Both the position numbers and the translations under genes were made by a program. Below the pieces are notes generated by a model, which saw only the letters and a list, made by a program, of their open reading frames with translations, made no database searches and was not told where the DNA came from. Source: Bacteroidota bacterium (GTDB taxonomy: Bacteria > Bacteroidota > Bacteroidia > Bacteroidales > Prolixibacteraceae). From it: a stretch of DNA of 40,538 bases. The DNA lies in NCBI GenBank assembly GCA_030684645.1, contig JAUXUF010000279.1, positions 1-40,538 of the forward strand. Direction: 5' to 3'. Of the stretch, positions 1-8,299 are shown piece after piece (positions within the stretch are counted from its first letter, which is position 1; the number at the start of each line of letters is the position of its first letter).

Positions 1-471
1 TTTTTCTTTTCCTGATGCTTGTTCCAATATCTTGAAAACCTGGTTCGGAACCATGGCTCCAAAGTCAAATGTTTCATCAGCCAGAATGTCAAAATCACCT
101 GCCGGGTCAACCGTGATCAGGTTCATTTGCCCGACAATGGCACGCACCACCATCATTTTCCCGGCAATGTACCGGCATGGCAAACTGAGCAACAGCCGGT
201 CATCTTTTTTTAGTCCGAAATATTCGATGGTGCGTTCGGCACTCTTCTGCATCACTTTTTTAGACAATTCGATTTGCTTGGGTTCGCCGGTACTTCCTGA
301 GGTTTGGGCGAGAACAAATTCCTGATCAGAAAGCCATTCGTTCAGAAATACATACAGTTCTTTTTCCCATTCCGGAGCGGAAGGATTGCCTGATATTTCA
401 GGAGTAAGGCGCAATATTTCTCCGGTAGAAATCAATTGGTTGTTCAAGATAATTCGTTCAGGTATTGTCAT
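1..471 (-). CDS. menE: o-succinylbenzoate-CoA ligase, partial (C-terminus outside window)
   Basis: AMP-forming acyl-CoA synthetase of the menaquinone pathway; it would activate o-succinylbenzoate to its CoA thioester in the cytoplasm. The visible part is the N-terminal ~157 residues. It starts at the ATG at 471 (MTIPERIILNNQ) and contains the adenylate-forming P-loop TSGSTGEPK around residues 90-98, followed by the RYIAGKMMV segment typical of MenE. The frame is still open at base 1, so the window edge truncates it. The preceding gene on the same strand is menC, the step just before it in the pathway, which supports the assignment over a generic acyl-CoA synthetase. A repeat-filled gap of about 250 bases separates the two. 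Confidence 0.85.
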   Translation of the reverse strand, partial: MTIPERIILNNQLISTGEILRLTPEISGNPSAPEWEKELYVFLNEWLSDQEFVLAQTSGSTGEPKQIELSKKVMQKSAERTIEYFGLKKDDRLLLSLPCRYIAGKMMVVRAIVGQMNLITVDPAGDFDILADETFDFGAMVPNQVFKILEQASGKEK

Positions 472-485
472 AATATCATATTTCC

Positions 486-516
486 TTTTCTATAAACATT
501 TGACCTCTCTGAGGTC
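486..516. repeat. 31-bp dispersed repeat, copy 1 (inverted relative to 27227-27257)
   Basis: This 31-base stretch contains a short palindrome (GACCTCTCTGAGGTC) preceded by a TTTCTATAAACATTT motif. It recurs exactly, in reverse complement, at 27227-27257. It lies just upstream of menE. Confidence 0.8.
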
Positions 517-595
517 CCAAAAACGCTTTTCAGGGTAAGCTCAAATATCAGATTTCAAATTCCAAAAATGAGTTCATTTCGAAAAGACTTTTTTC

Positions 596-707
596 GCCAC
601 AAAGGCACGAAAACACTAAGTTGACACAAAGTGGAAAAAGCATTATGGCAACACTTTGTGTTTCCCTGCCTGCGGCAGGCAGGTTTGAGACTTCGGGTCT
701 TTGTGGC
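596..707. repeat. Intergenic inverted-repeat element (MITE-like) between menC and menE
   Basis: The element is bounded by 9-bp inverted ends, GCCACAAAG at 596-604 and CTTTGTGGC at 699-707. It contains a perfect interrupted palindrome at 665-683 (CCTGCCTGC / GCAGGCAGG around one base). Repeats of this look are common between genes in Bacteroidota. Short reading frames crossing it have no protein-like features, so I treat the stretch as non-coding. Confidence 0.65.
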
Positions 708-719
708 AATTTTTTCCTT

Positions 720-1784
720 TTATAAATCATCATCCGGTTCTTCTTCCTTTGTTAAATTCTCCAATTCCCATTCCTTCTCCGGACGATGCCATAACTGCTC
801 GCCTGAAATTTCCAGCGGTGAATCGAAATTATTGGTAAAAAGTTGACCGGTTCCCAATCCCTGTTCTTCTGTTGCATTTAACTGAAAGGTCCATTGCGCG
901 ATGGCATTCAGCCCGATATTTGATTCTAATGCTGAAGTAATCCACCATCCTGATCCGTATTTTTCAGCCTGATCAATCCATTTTTCGCAACCGGCAAAAC
1001 CACCATGTAAACTGGGTTTCAGAATTAGATATGCAGGGTGGATGGTTTCGAGCAATTTTTGCATTTCAATCCGGCTGGAAATACCAATCAATTCTTCGTC
1101 GAGCCCAATCGGAACCGGTGATTGACGGCACAATTCGGCCATTTCGTTCCATCTGCCAGCCTCGATGGGTTGTTCAATTGAATGAATCTGCAAATCAGAC
1201 AGGCGTTTCAGGTTTTCGAGAGCCGTCTGGTACGAATAGGCTCCGTTCGCATCCACCCGGAGCGTAATTTCTTCCGGAGAAAACTCACTGCGAATGGCTT
1301 TCAGTAGTTCAATTTCAGTTTCAAAATCCAAAGCTCCGATTTTCATTTTGATGCAACGGAATCCTGCTTCCAACTTGGTGCGAACTTGTTGTTTCATAAA
1401 ATCGGGGTCACCCATCCAAATTAATCCGTTGATCGGAATTCCCTGCTCTCCACGGGTAAAAGCCGAAGGGAAAAGTTGTTGCCGACCCCCGTTTTTCAAA
1501 TCGAGCAAAGCGGTTTCCAGCCCAAACCGGATAGAAGGCCAGGCACGCAATTCTTCTGGAAACTGGCTGAAAAATCCAATTTCATCGCAAACCTGCAGTA
1601 GTTTTGCACCCATTCTATTTAGACTTTCAAGGCTCAGATCGGGCAAAGGAGCACATTCACCAATTCCGGTGTTTATTCCGTCGTTTAAAAAAATGAACCA
1701 TGAATCGCGGGTGGTGTAAACTCCACGCGAAGTTCCGGAAGCTTGTTTGAAATTGAGCGTATATTTTTTGAAAGAAGCCCTCAT
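720..1784 (-). CDS. menC: o-succinylbenzoate synthase (enolase superfamily)
   Basis: Dehydrates SHCHC to o-succinylbenzoate in menaquinone biosynthesis. The 354-residue protein has the muconate-lactonising-enzyme barrel signature: the acid/base lysine in IKMKIG, the three metal ligands in LRVDANGAY (Asp), SIEQPIE (Glu) and GLDEEL (Asp), and the second catalytic lysine in ILKPS. I chose the ATG at 1784 (MRASFKKYTLNFKQ) because conserved sequence starts there; the 20 residues upstream in frame look untranslated. The C-terminal tail is very acidic (EEEPDDDL). menE follows on the same strand, which favours MenC over the dipeptide epimerases of the same superfamily. Confidence 0.88.
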   Translation of the reverse strand: MRASFKKYTLNFKQASGTSRGVYTTRDSWFIFLNDGINTGIGECAPLPDLSLESLNRMGAKLLQVCDEIGFFSQFPEELRAWPSIRFGLETALLDLKNGGRQQLFPSAFTRGEQGIPINGLIWMGDPDFMKQQVRTKLEAGFRCIKMKIGALDFETEIELLKAIRSEFSPEEITLRVDANGAYSYQTALENLKRLSDLQIHSIEQPIEAGRWNEMAELCRQSPVPIGLDEELIGISSRIEMQKLLETIHPAYLILKPSLHGGFAGCEKWIDQAEKYGSGWWITSALESNIGLNAIAQWTFQLNATEEQGLGTGQLFTNNFDSPLEISGEQLWHRPEKEWELENLTKEEEPDDDL

Positions 1785-1894
1785 TGAATGATGAATGTTA
1801 AATTTTGAGTTATGAATGAAATCAACGCATATTTTGCGGCGCATACAGCAATTTGTTCCAAAGTAAATTCATTGATGCGCCTTATTTTCTATTT

Positions 1895-1960
1895 TCGTTC
1901 ATACCCCGGGTTACGCTTCGCATCACCCGTGGTTATTCATATTTAGCCCTTTCAGGGCTC
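1895..1960. repeat. Palindromic intergenic repeat
   Basis: Two adjacent hairpins lie between menC and folK: a CCCGGGTT / ACCCGTGG imperfect arm pair at about 1904-1935, and AGCCCT-TTC-AGGGCT at 1945-1959. I recognise this as a dispersed intergenic repeat style of Bacteroidota. It sits directly after the folK stop codon and could also act as a transcript 3' end, but neither strand has a clear T tract. Confidence 0.55.
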
Positions 1961-1965
1961 AGGAA

Positions 1966-2454
1966 TTAGTATTTTACCGCTTCTACCTTTAGCTGATCGC
2001 CACATTCCTGAAGCAATTGCCGGATGCTTTTCTGAAAAACAGGATGTATTAGTTCGGGATTAATTTCGTTGAGCGGAATCAAGGCAAATTTTCGTTCCTG
2101 AATCCGTGGGTGCGGAATGCTTAAATTTTCCTGTTCTACAACCTGATCACCATAAAATAAAATGTCGATGTCGATCTTCCTCGAATCGTATTGGTTCGTT
2201 TTTCTGACTCTTCCCAACTCAAGTTCGATTTGCTGTGTCTGACGAAGGACCTCTTCCGGAGAAAGATTAGTAGAAATCTCCATGACCTGATTCCAAAAGA
2301 CATCCTCCGATTGAAACCCCCAGGGTTCGGTTTCGTAAACGGCCGATAGCGCAGTGATTTTCCCCACCTTTTCGTTTAGTCTGGCCCGGGCATCCGAAAA
2401 AATCTTCTGTTTGTCACCGAGATTTCCGCCCAATAATAGATATAGCTTGATCAT
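1966..2454 (-). CDS. folK: 2-amino-4-hydroxy-6-hydroxymethyldihydropteridine pyrophosphokinase (HPPK)
   Basis: Transfers pyrophosphate from ATP to 6-hydroxymethyl-dihydropterin in folate synthesis. The 162 residues are normal for a single-domain HPPK. Visible signatures are the N-terminal YLLLGGNLGD strand, ETEPWGFQ, FWNQVMEI, the metal/ATP motif RKIDIDILFYGD, and IPHPRIQERKFALIPL. The ATG at 2454 fits the family better than an in-frame TTG four codons upstream that would overlap the preceding gene. That gene ends at 2456, so the two may share a transcript. folB, an earlier step in the pathway, lies about 8 kb away. Confidence 0.92.
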   Translation of the reverse strand: MIKLYLLLGGNLGDKQKIFSDARARLNEKVGKITALSAVYETEPWGFQSEDVFWNQVMEISTNLSPEEVLRQTQQIELELGRVRKTNQYDSRKIDIDILFYGDQVVEQENLSIPHPRIQERKFALIPLNEINPELIHPVFQKSIRQLLQECGDQLKVEAVKY

Positions 2455-2455
2455 A

Positions 2456-3793
2456 TTATAATTCAATCACTTTCCAATAGCCACCTTTGTCGGGGCCGAT
2501 ATGTTCAATTTTCTTATTTTTTTGTAATTTCTTCAAGTTTCGATTAATTGTACTTTGAGATTTTCCTGTTTGATCAGCCAAAATTGCTATTGTAATTTCA
2601 GGATTGCTAGTAATGAGTTTTAATATTTTCTCTGTCATTTTCTCTGTCATTTTCACCCTCATTTTTTCACCCTCATTTTCCAAATCTTCTGGTTTCGGAT
2701 TGAATTCAATTTGCAAACCACCAAAGGCGGTATTGAAGATAGGCCCCGGTATTCCTGATGAAACACACAAATTAATAATCTTCTCAATTCCTCTTCCCCA
2801 CGACTCAATCATTCCAGCCCTGAAAAAAGCATTGGCCACATCAGGATTATTGGGTTTTGATGGGTGTGAGGCCAATAAATTCTCCAGAGACCAGTCGGTT
2901 GGTAATTGCCCGTCATTCCAGATTCTGATCCTATTTTCGAAAACTTTAATTTGAATTGGAATCCCACTGCTATACTCTTTATGAACGATGGCATTAATAA
3001 CTGCCTCACGCAAAGCTGCTTCGGGGAAGGGAAAAGTTTCGACCCTTGTAATTCCTTCATAGCTCACTTTGGCTTTCAGGTATTTGGTCAGGAGCAACTC
3101 CATTGTCTTATCAGCCTGATGAAAGAGGGTCCCATGAATTTCGTCGTGGTAAATTAAGTCGGATTCACTCTCGAAAAAACCGATTTTGACGTATGAACCG
3201 GTAATGAATTTCTCGGGATCAGGATGAAAAAGTAATCCAGCTGCTCGTTTGAGTTGTCCGTTTTCTGTCAGGTGCAGATGATGAAGCAGCATTTCGTTGC
3301 TTTCGCCAAGGGTTTCTTCATCCACTCGCTTCGATCGTGCCGCTTTTTTTCGGAACAATTCGAAGGCAGAATTATCCAAATCTTGCAACTGCAAATTGGG
3401 AAGTGTGATGCTGTCCCAATGTTTACCCGTTTTCTGTAAAATGAATTTATTCAGGGCATTACCTTTCAATTCCTGTTTGGTACTGCCACTTCGGTAATGA
3501 TATTGTCCCTTGTAATTTATGGGATAAGGATAGGGTTCGACGATTATCTCAAGATATTGTCTGCCAGTTTCTTCCAGGAGATTTACATCGACCATAATAC
3601 CTAACAGATCGCGCACTTTGTTGGGAATTTCTTCCGAGAGTAATTTTGCATCATTTAAACCGACCAATTCGCCACGGTCGTTTTTCCCAATGATAAGTAT
3701 CCCTCCCTGAGCATTGGCAAAACCGCATATCCATTTAATATATTCATCGCGCCATGTTTCTTTCCACTCGATAATTTGATTTTCGGTATTCAT
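2456..3793 (-). CDS. AlbA_2 (Schlafen-type AAA_4) ATP-binding protein with C-terminal winged helix
   Basis: A 445-residue protein of the family often labelled 'RecG-like' or 'putative DNA-binding domain' transcriptional regulator; its function is not established. Residues ~1-115 form the AlbA_2 domain (IIEWKETWRDEYIKWICGFANAQGG). Residues ~255-370 form a GHKL/HATPase_c_4-like domain with REAVINAIVHKEY and GMIESWGRGIEKI. The tail (~385-445) is a winged helix (IAILADQTGKSQSTINRNLKKLQ). A short linker has two tandem MTEK units encoded by a 12-bp direct repeat. folK follows immediately. It is likely a DNA-binding regulator or part of a stress or defence response; I cannot name a target. Confidence 0.82.
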   Translation of the reverse strand: MNTENQIIEWKETWRDEYIKWICGFANAQGGILIIGKNDRGELVGLNDAKLLSEEIPNKVRDLLGIMVDVNLLEETGRQYLEIIVEPYPYPINYKGQYHYRSGSTKQELKGNALNKFILQKTGKHWDSITLPNLQLQDLDNSAFELFRKKAARSKRVDEETLGESNEMLLHHLHLTENGQLKRAAGLLFHPDPEKFITGSYVKIGFFESESDLIYHDEIHGTLFHQADKTMELLLTKYLKAKVSYEGITRVETFPFPEAALREAVINAIVHKEYSSGIPIQIKVFENRIRIWNDGQLPTDWSLENLLASHPSKPNNPDVANAFFRAGMIESWGRGIEKIINLCVSSGIPGPIFNTAFGGLQIEFNPKPEDLENEGEKMRVKMTEKMTEKILKLITSNPEITIAILADQTGKSQSTINRNLKKLQKNKKIEHIGPDKGGYWKVIEL

Positions 3794-3916
3794 ATTTTGA
3801 CGATATGAGTTAGTTCATCAACACTGTTGAAACGAATTGCTGATGTATAAGATCTTAATTTTTAAATTGCTGTTCACGTAATGGCTTCTGAATTGTGTAA
3901 CAAAAACGCTAAATTC

Positions 3917-3933
3917 GTACAAATCTATTGTAC
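3917..3933. promoter_or_regulatory. Inverted repeat upstream of sppA
   Basis: A perfect GTACAA - 5 bp - TTGTAC inverted repeat lies 38 bases before the sppA start, in the gap between the divergent AlbA_2 gene and sppA. It is a candidate operator; no factor can be named and no clear promoter was found with it. Confidence 0.35.
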
Positions 3934-3970
3934 ATTTCAATCGAAACAAACAAATTCAAACAAAATACAC

Positions 3971-5740
3971 ATGAAGGATTTTTTCAAATTTACATTGGCG
4001 TCTATCATCGGAGTGATGATTGCCGGTCTTTTACTTCTTTTTATTACAATCGGGATCATTTCTGCCATGGTTTCTGTTTCTGAAGAGCCTTCCCATATTG
4101 AAGGCAATAGTATCTTACTTTTGAAGTTCGATCATCAGATTGTTGACCGGGCAAAGAAAAACCCATTGGAAGGTCTGGACTTCGGAATGTTTCAGGGAGA
4201 AAAAACCGTCGGATTGAACGATCTTCTCGCCTGTATCCGGAAAGCTAAAACCGATGACAATATCAAAGGTATTTACCTGAATCCAATGGATATTCAGGCA
4301 GGCATGGCCTCGGTTGAAGAAATCCGTCTGGCAATGAAAGACTTCAAAACTTCAGGAAAATTTATTTATGCCTATGGCGATTTTCTGACTCAAAAAGCCT
4401 ATTATCTGGCAACTGTAGCCGATTCATTGATGTTGAATCCACAGGGTTCGGTTGATTTCAGGGGTTTGGGCGGCGAACGTACCTTCTTCAAAAAGGCGCT
4501 TGAAAAGTTGGGCGTTGAGATGCAAATTGTCCGTCACGGAAAATTCAAATCAGCTGTCGAACCTTTTTTGTATGAAAAAATGAGTGACGAAAACCGGCTT
4601 CAGACCGAAACTTATCTGAAAAGTATTTGGAACGAAATGCTAATTGAAATTTCGGCCTCACGAAAAATGGGCATCAGCGAATTGGATGACATTGCCGATA
4701 TGGTGGCTACTTACCGGAAAGCAGATTTCGCGAAACAGAAAAACCTGGTTGACCGTCTGAAATACAAGGATCAGGTGATTGATGACCTGAAAAAACTGAC
4801 AGGTACCAGTGAAAAGGACGATGTAAAGGCCGTCGACATCTACAAATACATTAAAGCGCCCGAACATCGCGAACAAAAAGGCCTGGCCCGTAAAAAAATT
4901 GCTGTGATTTATGCCTCCGGAAGTATTGATGCAAGTGTGTCAGACGATGGGATAAAGTCTGAAGACCTTTCGAGAACTATCCGTGAAGCCCGCCGCGATT
5001 CATCCATCAAAGCTATTGTTTTGCGCATCAACTCCCCGGGTGGAAGCGCTTATGGTTCTGAAGTGATCTGGCGCGAGGTTAAACTGGCTGCTGCAACCAA
5101 ACCGGTAATTGCTTCGATGGGCGATGTGGCTGCTTCGGGCGGTTATTACATTGCCTGTGCAGCTGATACCATCATGGCCGACCATACTACCATTACCGGA
5201 TCGATCGGTATTTTCGGGATGATTCCCAACATGGAAAAGCTTCTGACTGACAAACTCGGAATTACCCAGGACGTGGTGACTACCAACGAACATTCGGACA
5301 TGATTTCGGTCACACGCCCGATGAGCACCTTTGAACGTGAACTGATGCAACAAACCATCGAAGAAGGTTACGATACTTTTATTTCCAGGGTGGCCGATGG
5401 CCGTAAGATGGAAAAAACTGCGGTTGACGCGATTGGCCAGGGCCGTGTCTGGGCTGCTACGAATGCAATGGAAATCAAGTTAATTGATGTTTACGGAGGG
5501 TTAACAGAGGCCATTGAGCTGGCTAAAAAAATGGCCAAATTGGATAATTACCGGATTGTGAACCTACCCAAACTAAAAGATCCGTTAGAAGAATTAATCA
5601 AAGAGTTTTCGGGATCGGCCAAAACCGGATTTATGAAGGACGAAATGGGTGAAACCTACAAATATTACGAACAATTACGCGGTCTTATTTCGCAAAAAGG
5701 AATTCTGGCACGCATGCCATACGACATTGAAATTCATTAA
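3971..5740 (+). CDS. sppA: Signal peptide peptidase SppA, long (67K) type
   Basis: Membrane-anchored serine protease that degrades cleaved signal peptides. The 589-residue protein has an N-terminal membrane helix (residues ~5-33) and two tandem SppA/ClpP-like domains. The putative general-base lysine is K193 in HGKFKSAVEPF in the first domain, and the nucleophile is S389 in DVAASGGYYIA in the second, the same Ser/Lys split as E. coli SppA. The ATG at 3971 is chosen because MKDFFKFTLASIIGV begins the anchor; an in-frame start 30 codons earlier gives a lysine/asparagine-rich extension atypical of the family. It is monocistronic, ending at a strong terminator. Confidence 0.95.
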   Translation: MKDFFKFTLASIIGVMIAGLLLLFITIGIISAMVSVSEEPSHIEGNSILLLKFDHQIVDRAKKNPLEGLDFGMFQGEKTVGLNDLLACIRKAKTDDNIKGIYLNPMDIQAGMASVEEIRLAMKDFKTSGKFIYAYGDFLTQKAYYLATVADSLMLNPQGSVDFRGLGGERTFFKKALEKLGVEMQIVRHGKFKSAVEPFLYEKMSDENRLQTETYLKSIWNEMLIEISASRKMGISELDDIADMVATYRKADFAKQKNLVDRLKYKDQVIDDLKKLTGTSEKDDVKAVDIYKYIKAPEHREQKGLARKKIAVIYASGSIDASVSDDGIKSEDLSRTIREARRDSSIKAIVLRINSPGGSAYGSEVIWREVKLAAATKPVIASMGDVAASGGYYIACAADTIMADHTTITGSIGIFGMIPNMEKLLTDKLGITQDVVTTNEHSDMISVTRPMSTFERELMQQTIEEGYDTFISRVADGRKMEKTAVDAIGQGRVWAATNAMEIKLIDVYGGLTEAIELAKKMAKLDNYRIVNLPKLKDPLEELIKEFSGSAKTGFMKDEMGETYKYYEQLRGLISQKGILARMPYDIEIH

Positions 5741-5757
5741 ATTCCGGATTCTTCTGA

Positions 5758-5801
5758 AAGGGACAAAATCAATCCAAGCGACTGGTTTTGTCCCTTTTTT
5801 T
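5758..5801 (+). terminator. Rho-independent terminator of sppA
   Basis: A 9-bp perfect stem GGGACAAAA / TTTTGTCCC (5760-5768 with 5786-5794), extended by A-T pairs, is followed by a run of seven T. It lies 20 bases after the sppA stop. Confidence 0.9.
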
Positions 5802-5913
5802 GCTCCGGAAGTTCTGGTTAATTTGACGTAAATCAATTGGACGAATAGAACCATACCTCCTCCTTGATTGTTAATGATTTATTCGTTTTACTGAAATAAA
5901 AATACACGATACA

Positions 5914-6216
5914 ATGAAAAAACTATTTTTATTAAAAGCTGATTTTAAAGATCCTAACCTTGCTGAAGGGAAACGGTATTTTTGTCCGGACTGTGCAATG
6001 ATTGAAGGGTTATTATCCTACTACCCGCGACTTACCGACGAGCTGGAAGTTCACTATGTAAATTTTGCGCGTCCCCGAAATGAATTGGTTAACCTGATCG
6101 GCGAAGCCAATCAAAGCTGTCCTGTTTTGGTTCTGGAAGATGGAACATTCATCAACGAAGCCGGCGAAATAATCCGGCACCTGGCCGAATACCATCAAAT
6201 CGGAAATCCACATTAA
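5914..6216 (+). CDS. DUF3088 family protein (thioredoxin-like fold)
   Basis: A 100-residue cytoplasmic protein. Its layout matches DUF3088: an N-terminal LFLLKADFKDP strand, a CPDC motif at about residues 24-27 followed by AMIEGLLSYYP, then arginines and prolines (ARPRNEL) and NQSCPVLVLEDGTFINEAGEIIRHL. The last segment is like the cis-proline/strand region of glutaredoxins and glutathione transferases, so a redox or thiol role is possible, but no activity is established. It is a single-gene unit facing into a decayed restriction locus. Confidence 0.65.
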   Translation: MKKLFLLKADFKDPNLAEGKRYFCPDCAMIEGLLSYYPRLTDELEVHYVNFARPRNELVNLIGEANQSCPVLVLEDGTFINEAGEIIRHLAEYHQIGNPH

Positions 6217-6228
6217 AATGCAGGGGTT

Positions 6229-6249
6229 CCATCTTTTTTTGAAAGATGG
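6229..6249. other. Stem-loop after the DUF3088 gene
   Basis: CCATCTTT / AAAGATGG form an 8-bp perfect stem with a T-rich loop, 13 bases after the stop codon. There is no T tract on either side, so it may be an mRNA 3' end structure rather than a standard terminator. Confidence 0.4.
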
Positions 6250-6270
6250 ATACAAGACTTCTCCCGATCG

Positions 6271-6384
6271 AATGGCTATTCTAAGTTTTTTATAATACTC
6301 AATTTTATTTTTGATTATATATTCACTAAGATAAATCGCAGGAATATCTAACAGTCTTTCCATTTTTAGATATCTACTTATCTG
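6271..6384 (-). pseudogene. Fic-family protein fragment
   Basis: About 38 codons read YLKMERLLDIPAIYLSEYI followed by IKNKIEYYKKL. This resembles the helical segment of Fic/DOC-family proteins (LLD-P-LYLS-YII-NK-EYY), after which the resemblance stops. There is no HPFxxGNGR Fic motif, so this is a leftover, not a working AMP-transferase. It directly follows an hsdR fragment on the same strand; Fic genes are frequent passengers inside type I restriction loci, which supports a common origin. Confidence 0.55.
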
Positions 6385-6758
6385 ATGGATGAAAAATGAT
6401 GTGAGGAAGCTTTACCTAAAATATGTTCTTCCGCCTGAAGGATGATCGATAATTTCTCTTTCGGTCCTACTTTGAAAAACCGTTGGTAATTGAATTTAAA
6501 ACTGTTCGCATAGTAGGCTTCAGGTTCTTCGGCAACAATATCGATTTGTGTTTTTGCCCCTTCATTAAAAAACTGTTGAACTACTTCGAATTTCTCATTC
6601 ATTAACTCAATGGCCTTTTTCAAATCCACGGTTGGTTCGCCCCGACCGCCAGCGGCTGAATAGAAAGAAAGCGCCTTCTTCAAGTCGGTTGCTATTCCCA
6701 GATAGTCAACAATCAACCCGCCGGGCTTGTCTTTGAAAACGACGTTGTTCCGAATGTG
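6378..6758 (-). pseudogene. Type I restriction enzyme R subunit (hsdR) fragment
   Basis: An open stretch of ~126 codons matches the post-helicase part of HsdR: FKDKPGGLIVDYLGIATDLK, AIELMNEKFEVVQQFF, and KLSIILQAEEHILG. HsdR proteins are usually near 1000 residues, and neither the nuclease domain, the helicase motifs nor the C-terminus is present. Reading upstream meets a TAA at 6759-6761, and downstream the frame runs into unrelated residues and stops. It is therefore a remnant bounded by deletions on both sides. There is no hsdS or hsdM nearby. Confidence 0.72.
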
Positions 6759-6781
6759 TTACAATATCTTTCGCTAAATTT

Positions 6782-7921
6782 TTAATGGTTCAGATCGATG
6801 TTTGCGCTATCGATCATAGTGACCCATTTGCCCATTTTTTTCTGAATAATTTTGAAGTGATGCTGATCTTCAGGAGTGACAAACGAAATGGCTTCGCCGG
6901 CATTTTCTGCGCGTCCGGTGCGCCCGATGCGGTGAATGTAATCTTTGGGTGACCGGGGCAATTCGTAATTGATCACATGGGGCAAAAATTCAATATCGAT
7001 TCCTCGTGCCAGCAAATCGGTGGTGACCAATACCCGAAGTTCTCCTGACTTGAATTCACGCAAAGCTTCCGACCGAGCGCCCTGGCTTTTTTTGCTGTGG
7101 ATAGCCACAGCGTCGATTCCATTTTTGCAGAGTTTATCGGCCACATTGTCGGCCTGAAAAGTGGAAGATGTGAAAACCAGAACCTGTTTCATATCGTTCT
7201 TTTTAATGACATACCGAAGCAAAGGTCCTTTCTTTTCAAGCGGAACAAAATAGCCTGTTTGATCGATTAAACCGATATAATCTTTGTCTGGTTCGATCTT
7301 GATCACAACCGGTTCGTGGAGAATTATTTGATTGATGTCGGACAGCTTATCGCTCAGCGTAGCCGAAAACAAAAGATTTTGACGCTTTTCAGGTAAATGT
7401 GCAAAGATGCGTTTCATCTCTTCCTGAAACCCCAGGTTGAGCATTTTATCGGCTTCGTCCAACACCAGGGTTTCGATTTCGGATAAATGTACCGCCTTCG
7501 AATCAACCAATTCCAACAACCTTCCGGGAGTTGCAACCAAAACATGAACACCTTGCAATCCGATCATTTGCGGATTTATTGAAACACCTCCAAAAACAGC
7601 TATCGTTTTGATTCGTTCGGGAAGCGCTGAACCAAACAGAATGAACACTTCTCTAACCTGAATCGCAAGCTCACGGGTTGGAACCAATACTAAAACCTTA
7701 GCGTGCCTGTTTTTTGTATCCGTATTCCCTTGCAGATTGGTTAAAATGGGCAACACATAACCGGCTGTTTTTCCCGAGCCTGTTTGGGCAATTCCTAAAA
7801 CATCTTTTTGGCTTAAAATGGCCGGAATAGCTTCTTTTTGAATGGGATAAGGCTGTGTGTAATTCTGAGCAGCCAAAACTTTTAATAATGTGGGTGATAA
7901 ACCGAATGACGAAAAAGGCAT
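6782..7921 (-). CDS. DEAD-box ATP-dependent RNA helicase (RhlE-like)
   Basis: A 379-residue core helicase that unwinds structured RNA in ribosome assembly or mRNA turnover. Motifs in order: Q motif (F-GLSP near the start with PYPIQ), I AQTGSGKT, Ia PTRELAIQV, GG, TPGRLLEL, II DEADKML, III SATLS, then in domain 2 VLVTTDLLARGIDI and VI HRIGRTGRAE. The protein stops about 40 residues after motif VI, so it lacks the basic C-terminal tail of many RhlE proteins. A TATCTTTG box upstream marks a likely promoter. Paralogues are usual in the phylum, so I give no definite symbol. Confidence 0.93.
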   Translation of the reverse strand: MPFSSFGLSPTLLKVLAAQNYTQPYPIQKEAIPAILSQKDVLGIAQTGSGKTAGYVLPILTNLQGNTDTKNRHAKVLVLVPTRELAIQVREVFILFGSALPERIKTIAVFGGVSINPQMIGLQGVHVLVATPGRLLELVDSKAVHLSEIETLVLDEADKMLNLGFQEEMKRIFAHLPEKRQNLLFSATLSDKLSDINQIILHEPVVIKIEPDKDYIGLIDQTGYFVPLEKKGPLLRYVIKKNDMKQVLVFTSSTFQADNVADKLCKNGIDAVAIHSKKSQGARSEALREFKSGELRVLVTTDLLARGIDIEFLPHVINYELPRSPKDYIHRIGRTGRAENAGEAISFVTPEDQHHFKIIQKKMGKWVTMIDSANIDLNH

Positions 7922-7944
7922 AGGATAAAGATATGTTACAGGAG

Positions 7945-7952
7945 CAAAGATA
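7945..7952 (-). promoter_or_regulatory. Promoter -7 box for the DEAD-box helicase gene
   Basis: A perfect TATCTTTG, the Bacteroidota -7 consensus TAnnTTTG, lies on the minus strand 23 bases before the helicase start codon. A good -33 TTG was not found at the right distance. Confidence 0.5.
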
Positions 7953-8175
7953 GAGGAATTAAATTTTTAATGAAGGGAAATGAAAGGCACAGATTCAGAA
8001 ATCCATTTCTGGACATTAAAGCCTTATTTAAGTTTTTAGCGATTTTCTTAATTAAGGGGTTGGGTAATTAAAGTTTTAGAAGATCTTTATTGAGATCGAA
8101 TTTTGTGTTTGGGAATATTGAGAACTTTCAGGTATAAAAAAGGCAGAATTTTCATTCCACCTTTTCAGTACTTTT

Positions 8176-8299
8176 ATTTGGAACTCCCTTCGGCACGCTT
8201 CGCTGACTTCGGCGTGAGCTCAGTCGAACGCTCAGGGAGCGGCTCCACGAACTCATGTCTCCCTCCTCCAGATTTTTCGGGAGCTGAGCTTGTCGAAGC
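8176..8299. repeat. Intergenic repeat with GAGCTTGTCGAAG-type ends
   Basis: Between the helicase and glnS genes lies a GC-richer patch of short inverted motifs (CTTCGGC..GCCG-like, TGAGCTCAGTCGAACG, GAGCTTGTCGAAGC). The 16 bases at 8284-8299 recur in reverse complement at 38074-38089. Motifs of this kind are frequent in Bacteroidota intergenic DNA. The rest of the gap (7953-8175) shows nothing I recognise. Confidence 0.6.

Noticed and set aside
548-733. Short minus-strand reading frame between menC and menE
   Set aside because: It lies inside the inverted-repeat element and has no protein-like conservation.
6013-6363. Full-length minus-strand gene over the DUF3088 gene
   Set aside because: Only its first ~31 codons (the Fic fragment) look like protein; the rest is antisense to DUF3088.
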